The notes under the pieces are model-generated. The model searched no databases, was not told where the DNA came from, and saw only the letters and a program-made list of their open reading frames with translations. Positions 1 through 8,789 of a DNA stretch of 64,000 nt are shown piece after piece. Location of the stretch: the NCBI RefSeq assembly GCF_014650815.1, contig NZ_BMVR01000005.1:186001-250000 (forward strand). Direction: 5' to 3'. Position 1 is the stretch's first letter; each line of letters begins with the position of its first letter. This DNA is from Streptomyces flavofungini (lineage in GTDB: Bacteria; Actinomycetota; Actinomycetes; Streptomycetales; Streptomycetaceae). The position numbers and the translations under genes were made by a program.

Positions 1-666
1 GACCGGATTGGACACGGCGCGGACCTCAAGGACGGGCAGCCCGTACAGGGCGGCGGCCTCGGCGACCCCGAAGCCCTCCATCGCCTCGGCGAGGACACCG
101 GGGTGGCGGTCGCGCAGCGCGTCGGCGCGGGCGGCGGAGCCGGTGACGGTGGAGACGGTCAGGACGGTTCCGACGGCGGCGCCGGTGGCGGCGGCCAGGG
201 CGCTCACGAGCGCGGGCGGGGGTACGTGGGTGACCCGGCCGAAGCCGAGTTCGGTGACGGGCAGGAACCCGTCGGGCGTCTCGGCGCCGAGGTCGGCGGC
301 GGTGACGGCGTCGGCGAGGACGAGGGAGCCGACGGGGGCGCCGGGCTGGAAGCCACCGCCGATACCGGCGGAGACGACCAGGTCGTACGGGGTGTCGGCC
401 GCGGCGGCGAGGGCGAGCGCACGGCCGGTGGCGGCGGCAGCGGCGGCGGGCCCGACCCCGGCGACGAGGAGGTCGACGACGGGCGGGCCGAACGGTTCAG
501 AGGGTTCCGAGGGTTCAGAGGGGGCAGACGGTTCGGACAGGCCGGACGCCACCGCGTCCCGCTCGGCGGGGACCGCGGTGGCGATCAGGACGCGCGGACC
601 GGGGGGCCGGGTCCGTGGTGCGGTCCCGGTCAGGCGTCCGAGTCCTTCTTGAACTTGAACGACCAC
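1..666 (-). CDS. mqnB: Futalosine hydrolase, C-terminus cut by the window edge
   Basis: Cleaves futalosine to dehypoxanthine futalosine and hypoxanthine in the futalosine route to menaquinone (family knowledge). The frame reads RVLIATAVPAERDAV near the N-terminus, then a Gly/Ala-rich nucleoside phosphorylase-like core (VSAGIGGGFQPGAPVGSLVL) and ends in view with EAMEGFGVAEAA and VRAVSNPV, typical of MqnB. About 222 codons are visible and roughly the last 30-40 residues lie outside. The start is uncertain: no ATG precedes the conserved region. GTG at 664-666 gives a 22-residue non-conserved tail overlapping the DUF2771 gene by 37 bp; a later CTG is possible. A Ser-Glu-Pro run (SEPSAPSEPSEP) in the N-terminal part looks like a small repeat expansion. 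It is co-directional with the lipoprotein gene upstream. Confidence 0.88.
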   Translation of the reverse strand, partial: MVVQVQEGLGRLTGTAPRTRPPGPRVLIATAVPAERDAVASGLSEPSAPSEPSEPSEPFGPPVVDLLVAGVGPAAAAAATGRALALAAAADTPYDLVVSAGIGGGFQPGAPVGSLVLADAVTAADLGAETPDGFLPVTELGFGRVTHVPPPALVSALAAATGAAVGTVLTVSTVTGSAARADALRDRHPGVLAEAMEGFGVAEAAALYGLPVLEVRAVSNPV

Positions 667-1130
667 AGGCCGGTGGCCTTGGCGCCGCCCTCGGCCTTGC
701 CGCCCTGGAGCAGGCTGACCGTGGTCGAGTTGCCGCTGCCGCCGTACTGCTGGTTGAAGAACACGCTGCCCGGGATGACGACGTACGTCTTCTTGCTGGC
801 CTCGGTCAGCGGACGGCCGTTCATCAGCAGCGTCCAGCCCTTGTCGGCGATCTCCGGGTCGACGCCGAAGCGGACCTTCTCGTCGGGGTCGACGGTGATG
901 GACTTGATGTCCGTCTTGTCCTTCAGGCAGTCCTGCACCTCGGACTCCGTCAGTTCCTTGCCGTCGTTGTAGCAGGACGCCTCGGAGTGCACGGAGTCGC
1001 TGCCGACCGTCACGGTGGCCAGCGGCGTCGGCTTGTCACAGGCCGACAGGACGAGAAGTCCGGCGGAGGCGGCGCCGAGAGCGGCGACGGTGCGGCGGCG
1101 ACGCGCCGAGCGGGGTACCAGGGAGGTCAT
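630..1130 (-). CDS. DUF2771 lipoprotein
   Basis: A 166-residue exported lipoprotein. The N-terminus has four arginines, a hydrophobic stretch and a lipobox LSAC with the lipidated Cys at about residue 31. The mature part is a small hydrophilic domain with two further Cys (in ASCYNDG and VQDCLKD) that may form a disulfide. I recognise it as DUF2771 from its size, its Cys pattern and its place next to mqnB, a pairing common in Streptomyces; its function is unknown. Its stop overlaps the likely mqnB start, so the two are probably co-transcribed. The ATG start gives a complete signal peptide. Confidence 0.82.
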   Translation of the reverse strand: MTSLVPRSARRRRTVAALGAASAGLLVLSACDKPTPLATVTVGSDSVHSEASCYNDGKELTESEVQDCLKDKTDIKSITVDPDEKVRFGVDPEIADKGWTLLMNGRPLTEASKKTYVVIPGSVFFNQQYGGSGNSTTVSLLQGGKAEGGAKATGLWSFKFKKDSDA

Positions 1131-1234
1131 GGCGGAAGGCTATCGGGCGCCGGGGTGACCGCTGCGAGGTGGGTGCGGCGTGCCGCCAGGTGGGGTGGGG
1201 TACGGGTGGGCCGGACGGCGGGGTCGCCGTGGGG

Positions 1235-2638
1235 TCAGGCGACCCGGGGACGGCGGGCCCCGCCCCTGCGTGCCGCCGCCAGCAGGCCCTTCACCGTCGG
1301 CACCCAGCCCACCGCGACGATCGCCGCCGCGACCCACAGGCCCAGCGTGCCGTTGAGCGGCAGCGCGATGCCGATGCCGCCGCCCACCACCCACGCCATC
1401 TGCAGCAACGTCTCGGACCGCGCGAACGCGGACGTCCGCACCTCCTCCGGTACGTCCCGTTGGATCATCGCGTCGAGCGACAGCTTCGACAGGGCCTGCG
1501 CGAAGCCCGCCACCGCCGCGAGCGCCGCGATGCTCACCGGACTCACGAACAGCGCCGCGCACACCGCGACGCCGAGGACGACCGCCACCACCGTCACGAT
1601 GATCAGCTCCGGCGCCCGGGCCTTCAGCCACGCCCCGACCGCCGTGCCGAGCGCGTTGCCCGCGCCCGCCGATACGCCCACGATGCCCAGCGACACCGCC
1701 GCGCTCTGCCCGGCCAGGGGATGCTCGCGCAGCAGGAACGCGAGGAAGAAGATGAGGAAGCCGGAGAGCCCGCGCTGGGCGGCGTTCACCACCAGGCCGT
1801 GCGTCACCGACGGGCCGACCGTACGCAGGCCGCGGCGCCGTCTTCGGGACGGGTCCTCGCGGTCCCGGGCCAGATGCAGATGCTCCTCGTCGGCGACCAG
1901 CAGCGCCTTGCGCTCGCCCTTCGCCGAGTCCACCTTGTGGGGCAGCGTGAACGAGAGCACCGTGCCCGCGACGAACAGGACGAACGCGCCGTACAGCGGC
2001 CAGCGCGGGCCCAGCGCCTGCAGGCCCGCGCCGATCGGGGCCGCCACACCCGTGGCCAGGAGGCCGCTGAGGGTCACCCGGGAGTTCGCCTTCACCAGGG
2101 AGAAGGCCGGTGGCAGGAGGCGGGGGACGACGGCGCTGCGGACGACTCCGTACGCCTTCGACGCGACCAGGACGCCCAGGGCCGCCGGATACAGCTCCAG
2201 GCCGCCCGTCACCACCGCGCCCGACAGGGTCAGGGCCAGCAGCGCCCGCGCCAGCATCGCGCCCGCCATCGCCGCGCGGCGGCCGTGCGGGAGGCGGTCC
2301 AGGAGGGGGCCGATGACCGGGGCCAGGAGGGTGAAGGGGGCCATCGTGATCGCCAGGTACAGCGCGACCCGGCCCCTCGCCTCGTCCGTCGGCACCGAGA
2401 AGAACACCGTCGACGCGAGGGCGATCGTGATCATCACGTCGCCCGCGCCGTTCACCGCGTGCAGCTCGATCAGTTTGCCCAGGCCCGACTCGCCCGCTCC
2501 GTGGGCGTGGGTGGCCTTGCGGATGCCCTTCGCCGTGCCGGTGAAGGGGAGGTGCAGGGCGCGGCCGAGCGCTCGGGCCGCTCGGGTTGTCGCACCCGGT
2601 GCGCCCGCTCTCTGAGACGACGACCTGACGCCAGTCAC
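1235..2638 (-). CDS. MFS transporter
   Basis: A 467-residue integral membrane protein with about 11-12 hydrophobic segments in two halves separated by a charged loop near the middle (HKVDSAKGERKALLVADEE). This fits the major facilitator superfamily; the substrate cannot be inferred. The open frame extends far upstream, but there the sequence is Pro/Arg-rich intergenic repeat. The GTG at 2636-2638 is chosen because typical coding sequence begins there and a G-rich stretch lies just upstream. It is followed in the same direction by the DUF2771 gene after about 100 bp. A drug or metabolite exporter is the likeliest role, by family inference only. Confidence 0.8.
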   Translation of the reverse strand: MTGVRSSSQRAGAPGATTRAARALGRALHLPFTGTAKGIRKATHAHGAGESGLGKLIELHAVNGAGDVMITIALASTVFFSVPTDEARGRVALYLAITMAPFTLLAPVIGPLLDRLPHGRRAAMAGAMLARALLALTLSGAVVTGGLELYPAALGVLVASKAYGVVRSAVVPRLLPPAFSLVKANSRVTLSGLLATGVAAPIGAGLQALGPRWPLYGAFVLFVAGTVLSFTLPHKVDSAKGERKALLVADEEHLHLARDREDPSRRRRRGLRTVGPSVTHGLVVNAAQRGLSGFLIFFLAFLLREHPLAGQSAAVSLGIVGVSAGAGNALGTAVGAWLKARAPELIIVTVVAVVLGVAVCAALFVSPVSIAALAAVAGFAQALSKLSLDAMIQRDVPEEVRTSAFARSETLLQMAWVVGGGIGIALPLNGTLGLWVAAAIVAVGWVPTVKGLLAAARRGGARRPRVA

Positions 2639-2760
2639 CCAGTCATAGTGCCCCGTCCGGGGGTGGAGTAGCGGGATAACCACTCGTGCGCTGGGCCTCG
2701 GGCCCCGGGGTGGGGGTCCCGTTCGGGTGGGACGGGGCGCCGCCGATCGGCCTGCGGCCT

Positions 2761-2948
2761 CGTCCTCAAGCGCCGGACGGGCTGAAGACTTCGCCGACGC
2801 GGGCCGAAGGGCGCTCCGGGGCGGGCTGAAGGGAGCTCCGGGGCGGGCTGAAAGGGTGCTGTGGTCGGCTGGAGAGTGCGGGGGCCGGGGCCGTAGGCAC
2901 AGTAAGGGCGGGCGGGTGGGAAAAGAGCCCGTCCGGCGCTTGAGGACC
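2761..2948. repeat. Intergenic inverted repeat pair, 22 of 23 bp matching
   Basis: The left arm at 2761-2783 (CGTCCTCAAGCGCCGGACGG then GCT) and the right arm at 2926-2948 are reverse complements with one mismatch. Between them lie two copies of GCTCCGGGGCGGGCTGAA (one with a single change). This is the kind of GC-rich palindromic repeat scattered through Streptomyces intergenic regions. It sits in the 590-bp gap between the divergent MFS and DUF3027 genes. Transcribed through, the arms could pair as a long stem-loop. Confidence 0.7.
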
Positions 2949-3042
2949 AGGGCCGGAGGCCCGGAAAACGGGGGCACGGGGGACCACCCCCGAGCAGGCG
3001 CCCGGTACGCCGGTGTGGGCCCAGGGGCCAGGAGAAGGTAGC

Positions 3043-3114
3043 GTGCGTAACGCGCCTGCGGCAGCAGTCCTCGGCCGCGCGCCTGCCGGCCATCCCGCAG
3101 AATGGATGGCGTAG
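3043..3114 (+). CDS. Possible 23-residue leader peptide upstream of the DUF3027 gene
   Basis: A GTG at 3043 is preceded by a strong ribosome-binding site (AGGAGAAGG, four bases before the start) and opens a 23-codon frame ending in TAG at 3112-3114. The peptide reads VRNAPAAAVLGRAPAGHP then AEWMA. It lies 115 bp before the DUF3027 gene, same strand. A Shine-Dalgarno this good is unusual in non-coding DNA, but I do not recognise the peptide. It could also be a chance frame beyond the repeat region. Confidence 0.3.
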   Translation: MRNAPAAAVLGRAPAGHPAEWMA

Positions 3115-3228
3115 GTGCGCCCGGTGACGTCGGGCGCGGACGTCGACGCGGCCCCCTGGTCCGCTCCGTCCGTGCCGCCGCGTAAGAGTGGCGCACTCGT
3201 GAGACGGCGTAGGAGAGAAGCGATACCT

Positions 3229-4167
3229 GTGAGCGCAGCGACAACGCGAAGCCGTACCCAGCGCACCCCGCGTACCCCCGACCGTCTCTGCGCCGAGGCG
3301 ATCGGCCTGGCCCGTGCCGCCGCCGAGGAGGCCGCCGCCCCCGGGGTGGTCGGTGAGCACGTCGAGGTCGTCGTCGAGGGCGACCGCGTCGTCACGCACC
3401 TCTTCGAGTGCAAGGAACTGGGCTACCGGGGCTGGCGCTGGGCGGTGACCGTCGCCCGCGCCTCCCGCGCGAAGGTCGTCACCCTCGACGAGACCGTCCT
3501 GCTGCCGGGACCCGACGCCCTCCTCGCCCCCGAGTGGGTGCCCTGGAGCGAGCGGCTGCGCCCCGGCGACATGGGGCCGGGCGACCTCCTGCCCACCGAC
3601 GCGGAGGATCTGCGGCTAGAGCCCGGTTACTCCGGCGAGGACGAGCCGCCGCCCAACTCCGTCCTCTCCGAGGACATGGCCGAGCGCGTCGAGGCCGAGG
3701 ACGCCGAGGTCACCGCCGGGTCGCCCGCCGACCTCACCGTCACACCCGCCCGCGGGTCGCTCGCGTCGATCGCCGACGAGCTGGGGCTGCGGCGCGCCCG
3801 CGTCCTCTCCCGGTACGGCCTGCACACCGCGGCCGACCGGTGGGAGGAGTCGTACGGCCCCAAGACCGCCATGGCGCAGGCCGCGCCCGCGCCCTGCGTC
3901 AGCTGTGGCTTCCTCGTGCCGATCGGGGGGTCGCTCGGGCAGGCGTTCGGGGTGTGCGCCAATGAGTTCGGGCCCGCCGACGGGCGGGTCGTCTCCCTCT
4001 CGTACGGCTGCGGGGGGCACTCCGAAGCCGCCGTCATGCCGAAGCCGCCTCGTCCGGCCCCGCCCGTCCTCGACGAGACCAGGGTCGACGTGCTGCCGCT
4101 GCGGCCCGCGCCGGATTCCGGTTCGGTGCTGCCGGTGGGCGCCGGCGAGGACTTGGGCCACAGCTAG
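3229..4167 (+). CDS. DUF3027 domain protein
   Basis: A 312-residue soluble protein of unknown function, recognised as DUF3027 from its central block (ELGYRGWRWAVTVARAS, TLDETVLLPG, APEWVPWSERLRPGD). After a basic N-terminus it has a helical stretch rich in Ala/Glu, an acidic linker, then a C-terminal part with PCVSCGFLVP that includes a CxxC pair, a possible metal site. GTG at 3229 is chosen because AGGAGAG sits 9-12 bases upstream; an earlier GTG at 3115 in the same frame lacks such a site and adds a non-conserved basic tail. Family members are widespread in actinobacteria. Confidence 0.82.
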   Translation: MSAATTRSRTQRTPRTPDRLCAEAIGLARAAAEEAAAPGVVGEHVEVVVEGDRVVTHLFECKELGYRGWRWAVTVARASRAKVVTLDETVLLPGPDALLAPEWVPWSERLRPGDMGPGDLLPTDAEDLRLEPGYSGEDEPPPNSVLSEDMAERVEAEDAEVTAGSPADLTVTPARGSLASIADELGLRRARVLSRYGLHTAADRWEESYGPKTAMAQAAPAPCVSCGFLVPIGGSLGQAFGVCANEFGPADGRVVSLSYGCGGHSEAAVMPKPPRPAPPVLDETRVDVLPLRPAPDSGSVLPVGAGEDLGHS

Positions 4168-5140
4168 CCCCTACGGTTCCTGGGACCCGGGTGCGCCTGG
4201 GCGCGCGGGCGCTCCGGCAGCCCCCGTCCGGGAGCCTCGCGTGCGGCCTGGCCGGGGCCTCGTCCGGGCGTTGGTTGTGGTCCGGCGGTCTCCTTGTCCG
4301 GGCGTTGGTTGTGGTCCGGCGGTCTCCTCGTCCGGGAGGCTCGGTTGTGATCCGGGCGGCGGCTCTCGCCCGGGAGGCCCGGCCTCGGCCCGGCGGCCCC
4401 TGTCCGGGAGATTCGGCCGCGGTCCGGCGGCGGCTCCCCACCGAGCGGCGCGCGCCGCTTCAGTCCTGCCCGTCCGCCCGGCTGCCCGTCCGCCTGCCCG
4501 TCCGTCCGTCTGCCCGTCCGCCCGTCCGCCCGTCCGCCCGAACCTCGGGCTCGGGAGTTCGGTGTGCGGCCGGGCGGGCTGCTTCCACCGCACTCCGCGC
4601 GCGGTGCGTCCCACCCGCCCACCGTTCACCCCCAGAGTCGGCTTCCTGGGGCTTCGCGTGCGGCCCGGCGGTGGGTTCCGCCGCACTGTGCGCGGTGCTT
4701 GCCCCACCCCGCCCACCCGTTTCCCCGAACCTGACGGTTGCCTCGGGGAGAGCCCCGTGCCGCAACCGTCCGGTTCCGAGTAGACGGGTGGGCGGGGTGG
4801 GAGACCCGCCGCGCAGCGTGGTGCAACCATCCACCGGGCCGCACGCGCAGCTCCCGAGCCCGATGTTCGGGGTGAACGGGTGGGCGGGTGGGACGCACGG
4901 CGCGCGCAGCGCGGCGGAAGGCGGCCGCCGGGCCGCAGGCGGAGGCCGAGACAGCCGACGGCGCGCGCAGCGCGGCGGGAGCCGGGGTCGAGGCCGGGGA
5001 CCACCCCGGCCCCGGGAACCGTGGACGCGGCCACCCGAAATCCACCCCCCGGCAGGACGCGATACCGTCGCCCCCCGACCCACCATCACGACCACAGCCG
5101 CCAGCAGCCGCAGGCCAGCAGGCAGAGGGAGAGCGACCAC
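4168..5140. repeat. ~970 bp non-coding block of degenerate tandem and inverted repeats
   Basis: No gene is supported here. 4255-4450 holds degenerate direct repeats around GTCCGGGCGTTGGTTGTGGT and GTCCGGGAG. 4485-4545 is a run of four-base GTCC/CGCC steps (CCGTCCGCCCGTCCGCC). 4668-4726 and 4787-4845 form a long imperfect inverted repeat, arms around GGCCCGGCGGTGGGTTCCGC and its near complement. A third unit at 4840-4920 is an inverted copy of 4555-4635. All six frames are open over long distances only because of GC bias. The sacsin-like gene's ribosome-binding site (AGGGAG, about 5125) closes the block. Confidence 0.7.
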
Positions 5141-8100
5141 GTGAGCAAGACCGTGCGGCCGGCCGGCGAGGGCACCGACCCGTTCGGCACCGCCCGCCTG
5201 CGCCGCTCTGTCCTGGAGGCCTGGGCGGCGAGCCCGGCCCGGTTCCGCGAGGACGCGAACGCCGAGGAGGACGTGGCCCTGGGCGGCTACCGCGACCGCC
5301 TGGTCGTGGAACTCGCCCAGAACGCCTCGGACGCCGCCGCCCGGGCGGGCGTACCGGGCCGCCTGGCCCTCACCCTCCAGGACGGAGTCCTCGCCGCGGC
5401 GAACACGGGCGCCCCCTTGGACGCGACGGGTGTCGAGTCCCTGTCCACCCTGCGGGCCTCGGCGAAGCGCGAGGACCGTGACAACCGCCTGGACCGCCGG
5501 GCCGCGGCGGCCGACCGGACCGCCGGGGCCGACCAGGCCAGCCAAGCCACCGGCCTTACCGACAACCCCCGCACCCCGCCCCGGACGACCGGCCGCTTCG
5601 GTGTGGGCTTCGCGGCCGTGCTGGCCGTCTCCGACGCCCCCGCCGTCGTCGGCCGCACCGGCGGCGTCCGGTTCTCCCTCGCGGAGGCCCGCGAACTGGC
5701 CGCCGAGACCGCCAGGTTCAGCCCCGGCCTCGGGGACGAGATCCGGCGCCGCGAGGGCCATGTCCCCCTGCTCCGGCTCCCGCTGCCCGCGGAGGGCACC
5801 GCCCCGGACGGGTACGACACCGTCGTCATCCTGCCGCTCCGGGACGCCGCCGCGGAGGACCTGGTGGCCCGTCTCCTCGACGGCATCGACGACGCGCTGC
5901 TGCTCGCCCTGCCGGGCCTCGACGAGGTCACCGTCAGTACGCCGGGCGCCCCGGCCCGCACCCTGCGCCGCGCGGCCGACGGCCCGTACACCGTCGTCGC
6001 GGACAGCCGCGACGGCACGACCCGCTGGCGTACCGTCAGCGACCACGGCACCCTCGCCGCCGAACTCCTCGCGGACCGGCCCGTCGAGGAGCGGCAGCGC
6101 CCGTACTGGCATCTGACGTGGGCCGTGCCCGTGGGCCCGGACGGCGCCCCGGAGCGGCCCCGTACCAGTGCCGTCGTGCACGCGCCCACCCCCAGCGACG
6201 AGCCCCTCGGCGTGCCCGCCCTGCTCATCGCCTCCTTCCCGTTGGACACCAGCCGTCGGCACGCCGCGCCGGGGCCGCTCACCGACTTCCTCGTGGAGCG
6301 CGCGGCGGACGCGTACGCCGAACTCCTCGCCGACTGGCGGCCGGTGACCGAGGGCGTCATCGGTCTGGTGCCGGGGCCGCTCGGCCAGAGCGAGCTGGAC
6401 GGGGCGCTGCGGGGTGCCGTGCTGGACCGGCTGCCGCGTACTGCTTTCCTGCCGCCCGCTGTTCCGCCCACGCGGACCGACGGCGACACCGGCGGTGACG
6501 AGTGGCTGGACGGCGGGGCCTCCGACACCCCCGAGGTCCTGCGGCCCCGTGACGCGGAGGTCGTGGAAGGCGCCGGGGCCGACACCGTCCGCGTCCTCGC
6601 CGAAGTCCTGCCCAGCCTGCTGCCCGCCGGTCTTGAGCGGCGCGGTGAGCTCCGTACCCTCGGCGTCGCCCGGGTCCCGCTGACCGAGGCGGTCGACCGG
6701 CTCGCCGGTCTCGAGCGGGAGCCGTCGTGGTGGCGGCGGTTGTACGACACCCTCGCCGGGGTCGACCCCGACCGGCTCTCGGGCCTGCCCGTGCCCCTCG
6801 CGGACGGCCGCACCACCATCGGCCCCCGCCAGGTCCTGCTGCCCGCCCCGGGCACCGCCACCGCCGACGAGGGCGGCTCCGCCGCGCTCGCCCGGCTCGG
6901 TCTGAAGGTCGCGCACGCCGACGCCGTCCATCCGCTCCTGGAGAAGCTGGGCGCCCTGCCCGCCACGCCCCGCGCGGTCCTGACGACCCCGCAGGTGCGG
7001 GCGGCCGTCGCCGCGTCGCTCGACGACGACGGCTGGTACGGCGACGGCCTCGACGGGGACGGTGCCCTGGACGCCGAGGAGTTGGCCGACCTGGTGCTCA
7101 CGCTCGTCCGGGACGCCGATCTCGGGCCCGGTGACGAGCCCTGGCTCGGGGCGCTCGCCCTGCCCGACGAGGACGGCGAACTGGCGCCCGCCGGGGAGCT
7201 GGTGCTGCCCGGCAGCCCGTTCGAGGCGGTCATGCGGGAGGGCGAACTCGCCGGGGTGGACGGGGAGCTGGCCGCGCGCTGGGGCGAGCAGCCGCTCGCC
7301 GCGTGCGGGGTGCTCGCCTCGTTCGCGCTCGTACGGGCCACCGATGTCGTCCTGGACCCCGACGAACTGGAGCCCCGTGACGGGGACTTCGCCGAGCCCG
7401 AGGATGCGGGGCTGCTCGACGCCGTCGACGTGTGGTGCGAGGACATCATCGACCGGCTGCCGGAGACGCCGGTGCCGCCGGTCGCGACGGAGATCGTGGC
7501 CGTGCGCGACCTCGACCTCGTCGACGACGAGGCCTGGCCCCAGGCCCTCGCCCTGCTGTCCCGGCCGCCGCTGCGCGACGCGTTGACGCAGCCGGTGCGG
7601 GTGCTGCTTCCGGACGGTACGACGGAGAGCGTGCGGTCGTACACCGCCTGGTGGCTGCGCGGCCACCCGGTGCTCGGCGGGCGGCGCCCGGCGGGGCTGC
7701 GGGCCGCGGGCGGTGACCCGCTCCTCGACGGTCTGTACGACGACGCCGACGCTTCCGGGTTCGAGGACGAGCAGGTGCTGCGGGCCCTCGGCGTGCGTAC
7801 GTCGGTCGGTTCGCTGCTGGCGGAGCCGGGTGGTGCGGCCGAGCTGCTCGACCGGCTCGCGGATCCGGAGCGGACCGTTTCCCCGGCCCAACTGCACGCG
7901 CTGTACGGGGCGCTCGCGGACCTCGACCCGGAGCAGGTGACGCTGCCGGACGAGGTGCGGGCGGTCAGGGGCGGGGGCCCGGACGGGGAGGCGGGGGAGA
8001 TCGTCGTCGTCGACGCCGCGGACGCCGTCGTCGCCGACGCGCCCGACCTGCTGCCCTTCGCCGTCGGCGTGCCGCTGCTCCCCGTCGCCCCGTCCCGGGC

Positions 8101-8446
8101 GGCCGACCTGGCCGAGCTGTTCCAGGTGCGGCGGCTGAGCGAGCTGGTGGCGGCGGACGTCGATCCCGAGGGCGGGGTCGAGCACGCGGTGCCGGAGCCC
8201 GTGCGGGTGCTGCTCGGGCCCGCGACCCCGGAGACGTACCGGGAGCACGAGGAGCTGGTGGCCGACGGCGTCGACCTGGAGTGGCGCCGCACGCCCGACG
8301 GGGTCGTGCACGCGGCGACCGTGGAGGGCGTGGCGGCGGGGCTCGCGTGGGCGGCCCGGCAGTGGCCGCGGCGGTTCGAGGTGGCGGCGCTGCTGGAGGA
8401 TCCGTCGCGGACGGAGGAGCTGGCGCGGGATCGCTGGTTCGACTAG
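5141..8446 (+). CDS. Sacsin/Hsp90-like GHKL ATPase, very large
   Basis: A 1,101-residue cytoplasmic protein. The N-terminal ~200 residues carry GHKL ATPase signatures: the N-box VVELAQNASDAAARAG (about residues 54-69), VLAAANTGAPLDATG (about 83-97) and the glycine lid GRFGVGFAAVLAVSD (about 151-165). This matches the sacsin-type N-terminal ATP-binding domain, a relative of Hsp90, MutL and gyrase ATPases. The remainder is acidic, leucine-rich and without a motif I recognise. The lid region holds an Arg/Ala-rich insertion (DRRAAAADRTAGADQASQ). Start GTG 5141 has AGGGAG about ten bases upstream; the open frame runs further up only through repeats. Homologues of this length are common in Streptomyces; a chaperone-like role is inferred. 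Confidence 0.8.
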   Translation: MSKTVRPAGEGTDPFGTARLRRSVLEAWAASPARFREDANAEEDVALGGYRDRLVVELAQNASDAAARAGVPGRLALTLQDGVLAAANTGAPLDATGVESLSTLRASAKREDRDNRLDRRAAAADRTAGADQASQATGLTDNPRTPPRTTGRFGVGFAAVLAVSDAPAVVGRTGGVRFSLAEARELAAETARFSPGLGDEIRRREGHVPLLRLPLPAEGTAPDGYDTVVILPLRDAAAEDLVARLLDGIDDALLLALPGLDEVTVSTPGAPARTLRRAADGPYTVVADSRDGTTRWRTVSDHGTLAAELLADRPVEERQRPYWHLTWAVPVGPDGAPERPRTSAVVHAPTPSDEPLGVPALLIASFPLDTSRRHAAPGPLTDFLVERAADAYAELLADWRPVTEGVIGLVPGPLGQSELDGALRGAVLDRLPRTAFLPPAVPPTRTDGDTGGDEWLDGGASDTPEVLRPRDAEVVEGAGADTVRVLAEVLPSLLPAGLERRGELRTLGVARVPLTEAVDRLAGLEREPSWWRRLYDTLAGVDPDRLSGLPVPLADGRTTIGPRQVLLPAPGTATADEGGSAALARLGLKVAHADAVHPLLEKLGALPATPRAVLTTPQVRAAVAASLDDDGWYGDGLDGDGALDAEELADLVLTLVRDADLGPGDEPWLGALALPDEDGELAPAGELVLPGSPFEAVMREGELAGVDGELAARWGEQPLAACGVLASFALVRATDVVLDPDELEPRDGDFAEPEDAGLLDAVDVWCEDIIDRLPETPVPPVATEIVAVRDLDLVDDEAWPQALALLSRPPLRDALTQPVRVLLPDGTTESVRSYTAWWLRGHPVLGGRRPAGLRAAGGDPLLDGLYDDADASGFEDEQVLRALGVRTSVGSLLAEPGGAAELLDRLADPERTVSPAQLHALYGALADLDPEQVTLPDEVRAVRGGGPDGEAGEIVVVDAADAVVADAPDLLPFAVGVPLLPVAPSRAADLAELFQVRRLSELVAADVDPEGGVEHAVPEPVRVLLGPATPETYREHEELVADGVDLEWRRTPDGVVHAATVEGVAAGLAWAARQWPRRFEVAALLEDPSRTEELARDRWFD

Positions 8447-8448
8447 TC

Positions 8449-8502
8449 GGTGGCGGTGGCGGTGGCGGTGGCGGTGGCGGTGGCGGTGGCGGTGGCGGTG
8501 GC
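8449..8502. repeat. Nine perfect GGTGGC hexamers
   Basis: Positions 8449-8502 are nine uninterrupted copies of GGTGGC starting two bases after the stop codon of the ATPase gene. The G-rich strand has many GG pairs and could form two-layer G-quadruplexes. Copy number is expected to vary between strains by slippage. Confidence 0.95.
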
Positions 8503-8605
8503 GGGTCGTGCCGTGTCGTGCCGTGTCGTGCCGGGTCGTGTCGGCTCGGCTGGACGGCGTCGTGCCGTGTCGTGCCGGCTCGGCTGGACGGTGTCCTGTC
8601 GGGCG
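8503..8605. repeat. TCGTGCCGTG tandem repeat and a longer duplicated unit
   Basis: Directly after the hexamer array, a decamer TCGTGCCGTG is repeated about three times, and a larger unit containing TCGTGCCGGCTCGGCTGGAC recurs partly. No coding function is supported. With the hexamers it forms a ~150 bp simple-repeat tract behind the ATPase gene. Confidence 0.75.
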
Positions 8606-8671
8606 GACAAGTCCGGGGTCGGGGTGCGGCCTCGGCCTCGGACCGTACCGCCCATCAGATTCACCTCGCGT

Positions 8672-8692
8672 ACAACCTCTGGCCAAGGTTGT
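8672..8692 (+). promoter_or_regulatory. Inverted repeat upstream of the secreted-protein gene
   Basis: ACAACCT (8672-8678) and AGGTTGT (8686-8692) form a perfect 7-bp dyad with a 7-bp spacer, followed by GGGTCTCA. It lies about 100 bp before the ATG at 8790 in a stretch less GC-rich than its surroundings, so it may be an operator or a promoter element for that gene. The binding protein is unknown. Confidence 0.45.
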
Positions 8693-8789
8693 GGGTCTCA
8701 TCTGCCGAGTCAACAGACTCCTAGATCACCGGCGTCTCGCGTGACGGCATCAGCACCGCGAGGCTCCCTTCTCCACCTGGGGAAACACC

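Noticed and set aside
1235..3244. A longer start for the MFS gene
   Set aside because: The extra ~200 residues are Pro/Arg-rich repeats of the intergenic region; GTG 2638 fits the fold.
4460..8713. A 1,417-codon open frame on the minus strand
   Set aside because: It is antisense to the sacsin-like ATPase gene, is Arg/Pro/Gly-rich with no domain, and exists because of GC codon bias.
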